Shown piece by piece: positions 59,360-64,000 of a stretch of DNA of 64,000 nucleotides. Made by a program: the position numbers and the translations under genes. The stretch spans positions 124,001 through 188,000 of the forward strand of contig JAHLTZ010000019.1 of assembly GCA_025786725.1 (NCBI GenBank). Direction: 5' to 3'. Numbering within the stretch: position 1 is the first letter of the stretch; every line of letters starts with the position of its first letter. The notes beneath the pieces were generated by a model. That model saw only the letters and a program-made list of their open reading frames with translations. It was not told the origin of the DNA and did not search any database. This stretch comes from Syncephalis fuscata. Its lineage: Eukaryota; Zoopagomycota; Zoopagomycetes; Zoopagales; Piptocephalidaceae.

Positions 59360-62077
59360 ATGACCTCTACCGCAACTGACGGACAGGAACCGGCAACGTC
59401 GTTGTCGTCAGCTGCATTATCGTCTGTATCGTCACCCGTGCCATCAAATTGAATGTATCCGCTGTAGCAGCTATTGGTCCAAGAGAAGGCACTCCCGAAT
59501 ATGCCGCCAGTAACAACAGCCTAAGTGCCTGCAGTTCTTCAGCGTCTAGTACACCTAGCAACGAACCACAAACTACATCTAATGAAACAGATAAATTAGA
59601 AGAGCTAGGTGCCATTCGTATTCCAGTCACTCCACATTCTTTAACGCAAAATAAACGGGAGTCATTCACGTTTATACCTCGACCAACTTCTGAGGATGTA
59701 GTATCAGTGCATGGCTCATTTCCAGAAGACAATACACGTGGAGTGCTGTCCAATAGTCCGCATCAATATCCTCTACCTGTGGACAGAGATTCACCTCAGT
59801 TTTATGACCGGAATAATGCGTATATTCAAGTTAGAAATGATACTGGTGGTGATTTCAAACGATTATCTAACTCTAGCGACGATGGTTCAGAAGATTCAGA
59901 AGATTTGGATGATTCAGAGAATTTAGATACGGATAATTCAACGCATATAAGTAAGAAAAAGTTGAATGTAGTTACTCATCGGCATCAAAACGATGTAGAA
60001 GATGAGGCAGAATCAAATGTAAATACTTCAACTGTGTTTGTTACATCGCCATGTTCTCCTGGCATATTTGTAACGAATGAGGATGCAGATGCAGACTTGG
60101 TAACAGTGGCAAGAATGTCTAATGATCAAAGAGCTGAAACCAGTGACACTTTTTCTAATGACCATCCAGTGCCTGAGGTGGAGAACGTGTTGCCTGGTTG
60201 GCATGATGCCGTTCGGAGTGCCGGTACGCCTAATAGCGCCAATTCGGGAACATTAAAACTGCCTACGGGCGAATTTGTATCGGCAGTTTATGATGTAGCA
60301 GCTGATTTCAATCGACGTCTTTCTAATTGGTGGCACTCACATAGATTAGAAGAAATACCACAGGATCTAACTAAATCAATTAACGAGTCTGAATCAAGTA
60401 CTGAATTCACTGATGTCAATGATACAGCCACCAACCAGAAAACTGATAATAATAATAATAATAATAATAATAACGAGTCTACTACCTCAGCACCATCAGG
60501 CGTTGATTCTTTAGCCTCCTCTTCATCGTTATTATCAGCTTCATTTACTTATCGTAATCTTTGGTTACTTGGCAATCGATATACGATGACTAATGAATTA
60601 CCAAGAGAATTTCGTCTTGATTTCTATTCTCGTATTTGGTGCACGTATCGTTCGGATTTCGAGGCCATTGGCGAGACGGAATATACCTCGGATGCGGGAT
60701 GGGGCTGCATGCTACGAACGGGTCAGTCTTTATTTGCTCAAGCGCTGCTATTTCATTATATAGGACGTGGTAAGCTAGCCAGAAATGTGTTATTAATCAA
60801 ACATTGATGCAAATACTCTAGATTGGCGATGTGGACCAACAAACAAGAAAACGATAGAGGAATATGCTAAAGTATGCTATAGATAAATTGATAACAAGCG
60901 CCGGTATTAAACATTAATATAACATCCTAGATTCTATCTTGGTTCCATGATAGTGCAGAGGCGCCGTTTAGTTTGCATAATATTGCATTATTAGGAGAAA
61001 AGCATGGTAAAAAAGTTGGCGAATGGTTTGGTCCATTTACGGTAGCCAATGTTATACAGTAAGTAATTTGATAGGCAATATAAACTTAACTTGAAGCAAC
61101 TATATTAATGTAATCTATACTAGTCAATTAAATGAGAAATTTGATAAATCGCCATTACATATTCATGTGGCATCCGATGGTGTTATTTATCGCGATTTAA
61201 TTCCAGGTGCCGGTAAGGCGACGCCTGAAACTTGCACGGCAAAACAATCATTATTATCGGCACAATTAGCTCAGACACTTGGCCGTTCAACGCCTAAAAA
61301 CCAGACAGCATTAAATGACAGCGAATTTAAACCGACACTTATTCTTTTGGCTATTCGATTAGGCACTGATAAGTTGAATCCTATTTATCATCCTGCTGTA
61401 AAGGTAAGCATTAAATTACACATCATTGATTCATATTAACTTTACCTAGATGTGTTTGGCCTTTCCTCAAAGTGTTGGTATTGCTGGGTAAGTGCTATTT
61501 ATGTATTAATACATTGTTAATCATGCATTAAATATTAGTGGTCGTCCCTCTGCTTCTTTATATTTTATTGGATTTGATGGTAAATACTATTTATTAGTAT
61601 AATAACAACAATAATAATAATATTTGTTATTATTGTTACAGGAGATGATTTGTTCTTTTTAGATCCTCATTGTACACGAACCACAGTGACCACAAAAAAT
61701 TACAATAATTATACTGAAGAAGTAGGTTATTAGTATTAATATGGGGCATTTCTAACTATATGTTAAATAGGATTTGGCAAGTTATCATTGCCCTCGACCA
61801 AGAAGTATTCGTATTCACCGACTAGATCCGTGTATGCTTATTGGATTTTACTGTCGGGACCGCGATGATTTTGATGATTTATGTCGACGAGCTAGACTGG
61901 TAGGCTACTTTTATATTATTAGTATAATAATGCTAGTATAAAGACTAATATAATCATTGAATAAATTAGGTGGCAGAACTGGGCACTCCTATATTTTCAA
62001 TTGAACCATCAGCACCTGTTTACGATGATGATTCGTCAGTTGTTTCACTTGGCGGGTCAGATTCTTTTATACTTTAG
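59360..62077 (+). CDS. ATG4: ATG4 autophagy cysteine protease
   Basis: Cleaves the Atg8 C-terminus and delipidates Atg8-PE. ATG 59360 opens MTSTATDGQEPATSLSSAAL; the frame is one T short at about 59448 (AAATTGAAT), then continues LNVSAVAAIGPREGTPEY. A long disordered acidic region (to about 60540) includes a poly-Asn run encoded by (AAT)n at 60446-60474. The peptidase follows: FTYRNLWLLGNRY, SDAGWGCMLRTGQSLFAQAL (catalytic Cys), DWRCGPTNKKTIEEYAK, GEWFGPFTVANVI, KPTLILLAIRLGTDKLNPIY, MCLAFPQSVGIAGGRPSASL, YFIGFDGDDLFFLDPHCTR (Asp and His of the triad), SYHCPRPRSIRIHRLDPCM and LIGFYCRDRDDFDDLC. About seven introns. TAG 62075-62077. The N-terminal extension is far longer than in yeast Atg4. Confidence 0.92.
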
Positions 62078-63333
62078 TTCATTATTATGCAATAAATTAA
62101 CTATTCACACTAATATGTTAAATTACGACCAAAAAAGAATAAAATTATAATAGTGATCACGTATTTATGCTATATTAACAAATATATAGATATAAAATAG
62201 AATAAAAATAGTGTCATGCTGAGTGTGTAATCTATGTTGGATCAAATATTGATTATAATCATATTGCCATTTAATAAAGTGTAATGGCATCTAATTGCTA
62301 TTTGGAATGCTTATATACCTATTGTTGATTATACATAGATTATTATTAATTTTGTTTGATGCTTTAATGAATATATACACGAATTATTTTGTATTATTTG
62401 CAATAGTCGTTTATTTATAATATATATGCTTCATATAAACCATTGACACATGTATTAATTTGACTTATAACTGTATTTGATAAGATATCTTGAAGATATT
62501 TTACTTCTATACTTAATCTGGCTGAACTATTGTTTTAATCATGTTTAAAAACGTGGCTTTTTTGTTATTTTCAGTTGTATTTTACTAGAATGTATCATTG
62601 GATTGTAAATATGGCCTGTATGCATGTCAATAAATGATTTTTTCTCATCTCTTTCTTTAAGTATTGCGCATAGGGATCCAAAAAGTGGAGCAATATATCC
62701 GTCTAATGGACAAGTAATTGAACGTAGTAGATTTCCATTTTGAGCATACAAGACATCGAATATTCACTTATGTTGAATGAAAATAAGCTTCTCCCTGTAT
62801 AATTTGGTAATTATCATGCTGTTTATATTTTGACTTCATAATACACGCCTTTGGTCGGAACTATCAGCTAGTAGTAATTGGCCGTAATCTTTGTTTTTAC
62901 ATAGTGATTGTAATAAACTGTTTGATAAAAACTTGCCCATTCCAAACAATAGCAATAAAATGCTAAAATTTGTATCATTAGTGGACTTTTTAAAATTGTT
63001 TACATATCTTATATTAATTAAGCAAATCTTCTCCATATACATCTTAGCACGAATTAAAACGTTTGAGCAATATGGGATGCTGAATTAATTAAATAAAATC
63101 TTTTTACACTGATGCTGCCCTTGTTGAACGTTAAATAAACTTCATTGGATATGCATCAATCGATTGTCAACATTAACTGCTTGCAGGTTTTGAATATTTA
63201 TAGACGTAGGATCAGTATCAAATTATACAAAGTCGTGTATTATTTTTCACGTTAATAATTGAAATTGATTACGAAAAATGAACTGAACAGAGATGGACGG
63301 TTTATTCATAGGAAATTCTGGACCATGTATCCA
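62078..63333. other. AT-rich region, no convincing gene
   Basis: 1.25 kb after ATG4. Minus-strand open frames at 62545-62751 and 62836-63042 read like coding fragments but cannot be joined or recognised. Possibly the 3' part of a decayed or multi-exon gene starting near 63612. Confidence 0.45.
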
Positions 63334-63612
63334 TTATTTTTTATTTAGATTAACTAACTCAAATCTTTTCCATGACTCTTGTACATTGAAAGTCTTTAGC
63401 AGCATCCACTTGTCAAAAATACTATTTAAATAAAGTATTAATTGCTGTTTAGCTTTATCTACGCTTTGAAGGTAGATGAAATCAGGAGACGGATTGCCAG
63501 CATGACGCCATACTACCATTGCATCTCGGCGGCGTCTTTTTCGTCTATTTAACGATTCGATGACTGATGAACTAATAGAGTATTTATTTCCTCTTATGTA
63601 ATTTGCCTCCAT
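63334..63612 (-). CDS. Possible hypothetical protein (92 residues), doubtful
   Basis: ATG 63612 opens MEANYIRGNKYSISSSVIES, then a basic RRKRRRRDAMVVWRH and KWMLLKTFNVQESWKRFELV, ending in KK TAA. Composition is protein-like but no family is recognised. It could be a first exon with further exons down to about 62550, or a fragment. Confidence 0.35.
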   Translation of the reverse strand: MEANYIRGNKYSISSSVIESLNRRKRRRRDAMVVWRHAGNPSPDFIYLQSVDKAKQQLILYLNSIFDKWMLLKTFNVQESWKRFELVNLNKK

Positions 63613-63782
63613 TTCATTATATATTTATTATTGTAATAGCATTGATAAACAATTAATACCGTCATTATCATAACTAATTATTATTTATCTATTGGATCGC
63701 CAATATTTATAAATTTTACGTCATTGTATGTATTATGAGAATATTGGCTAAACGAACCGATGTGTTTTGTAGACATATTTAA

Positions 63783-64000
63783 CTATGACTTTGCCATTAA
63801 ACAAGAGTAATGACAAAAAATAGCTAATTCTTTCCATGCTAGTTCTTTGTTGCTGTACTTATTCTTCTTGCTAAAAATATCGTGTTGAATTGACCAGACT
63901 GTTGAGCCTTCTTCATCCTGAACCAAGCCATACCAAAAATTTACGTCGATTATTTCCAGTTGAGTAAATTTCCTGATCGGTAGTCGGCACGATCGTTTTT
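63783..64000 (-). CDS. 3' end of an unknown gene running off the window
   Basis: On the minus strand the frame is open from the window edge to TAG at 63783-63785, about 72 codons without a stop in very AT-rich DNA. It includes LEIIDVNFWYGLVQDEEGST and KELAWKELAIFCHYSC. Codon-like composition suggests a real gene end; not recognised. Confidence 0.4.
   Translation of the reverse strand, partial: KRSCRLPIRKFTQLEIIDVNFWYGLVQDEEGSTVWSIQHDIFSKKNKYSNKELAWKELAIFCHYSCLMAKS

Overview
The window looks like nuclear DNA of an early-diverging fungus. Genes carry many short, AT-rich GT...TAG introns. Fungal-type genes are present: a Pcl/Pho80-type cyclin, an Avt6-type transporter, yeast-type NTA1, a DUF1749 hydrolase and a secreted tyrosinase. 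A tetrahydrobiopterin-type aromatic amino acid hydroxylase is also present; Dikarya mostly lack it, while Mucoromycota such as Mortierella have it. Intergenic DNA is AT-rich with many microsatellites. I saw no tRNA, rRNA, transposon or CRISPR. The lineage is an inference.

Layout, left to right. 0-9.7 kb: 3' end of the NMD helicase UPF1 (+), nucleoporin NUP133 (-), N-terminal amidase NTA1 (+). 9.7-12 kb: CRL4 substrate receptor CDT2 (-), ending 9 bp from NTA1. 13-21.5 kb: secreted GDSL hydrolase (+), F-box/LRR protein (-), DUF1749 hydrolase (-), secreted tyrosinase (+). 22-29.4 kb: mitochondrial carrier (-), 6-phosphogluconate dehydrogenase (+), probable complex I subunit (+), Avt6-type transporter (-). 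29.6-35.3 kb: two DNA-damage-tolerance genes, SWS1/Shu2 (-) and a Rad5/HLTF-like SNF2-RING protein (+), divergent across 211 bp. 35.7-41 kb: eIF3c (+) and a second F-box/LRR protein (-). 42.5-46.1 kb: a very large RNA-repair-type fusion (+). 46.1-52.6 kb: 6.5 kb without a gene, pyrimidine-rich and hairpin-bearing, leading into a cyclin gene (+). 54.5-62.1 kb: a small unknown gene (-), phenylalanine hydroxylase (-), CCDC174 (-), ATG4 (+). The right edge has only doubtful or partial coding sequence.

The most interesting locus is 42472-46087. It encodes, in order, a 2H phosphoesterase-like domain with two HITV motifs, a helical region, a Cys-X5-Arg phosphatase, a P-loop polynucleotide-kinase-like domain and a KxDG RNA ligase. 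That is a possible complete heal-and-seal RNA repair enzyme, with domain order and an added phosphatase unlike yeast Trl1. Its two halves lie in overlapping frames.

Caveat: several conserved genes (UPF1, NUP133, tyrosinase, the Rad5-like gene, the cyclin, ATG4) are broken by small indels, often at homopolymers or short repeats, without other signs of decay. Uncorrected long-read assembly error is the likeliest cause. Coordinates for those genes span the whole locus.
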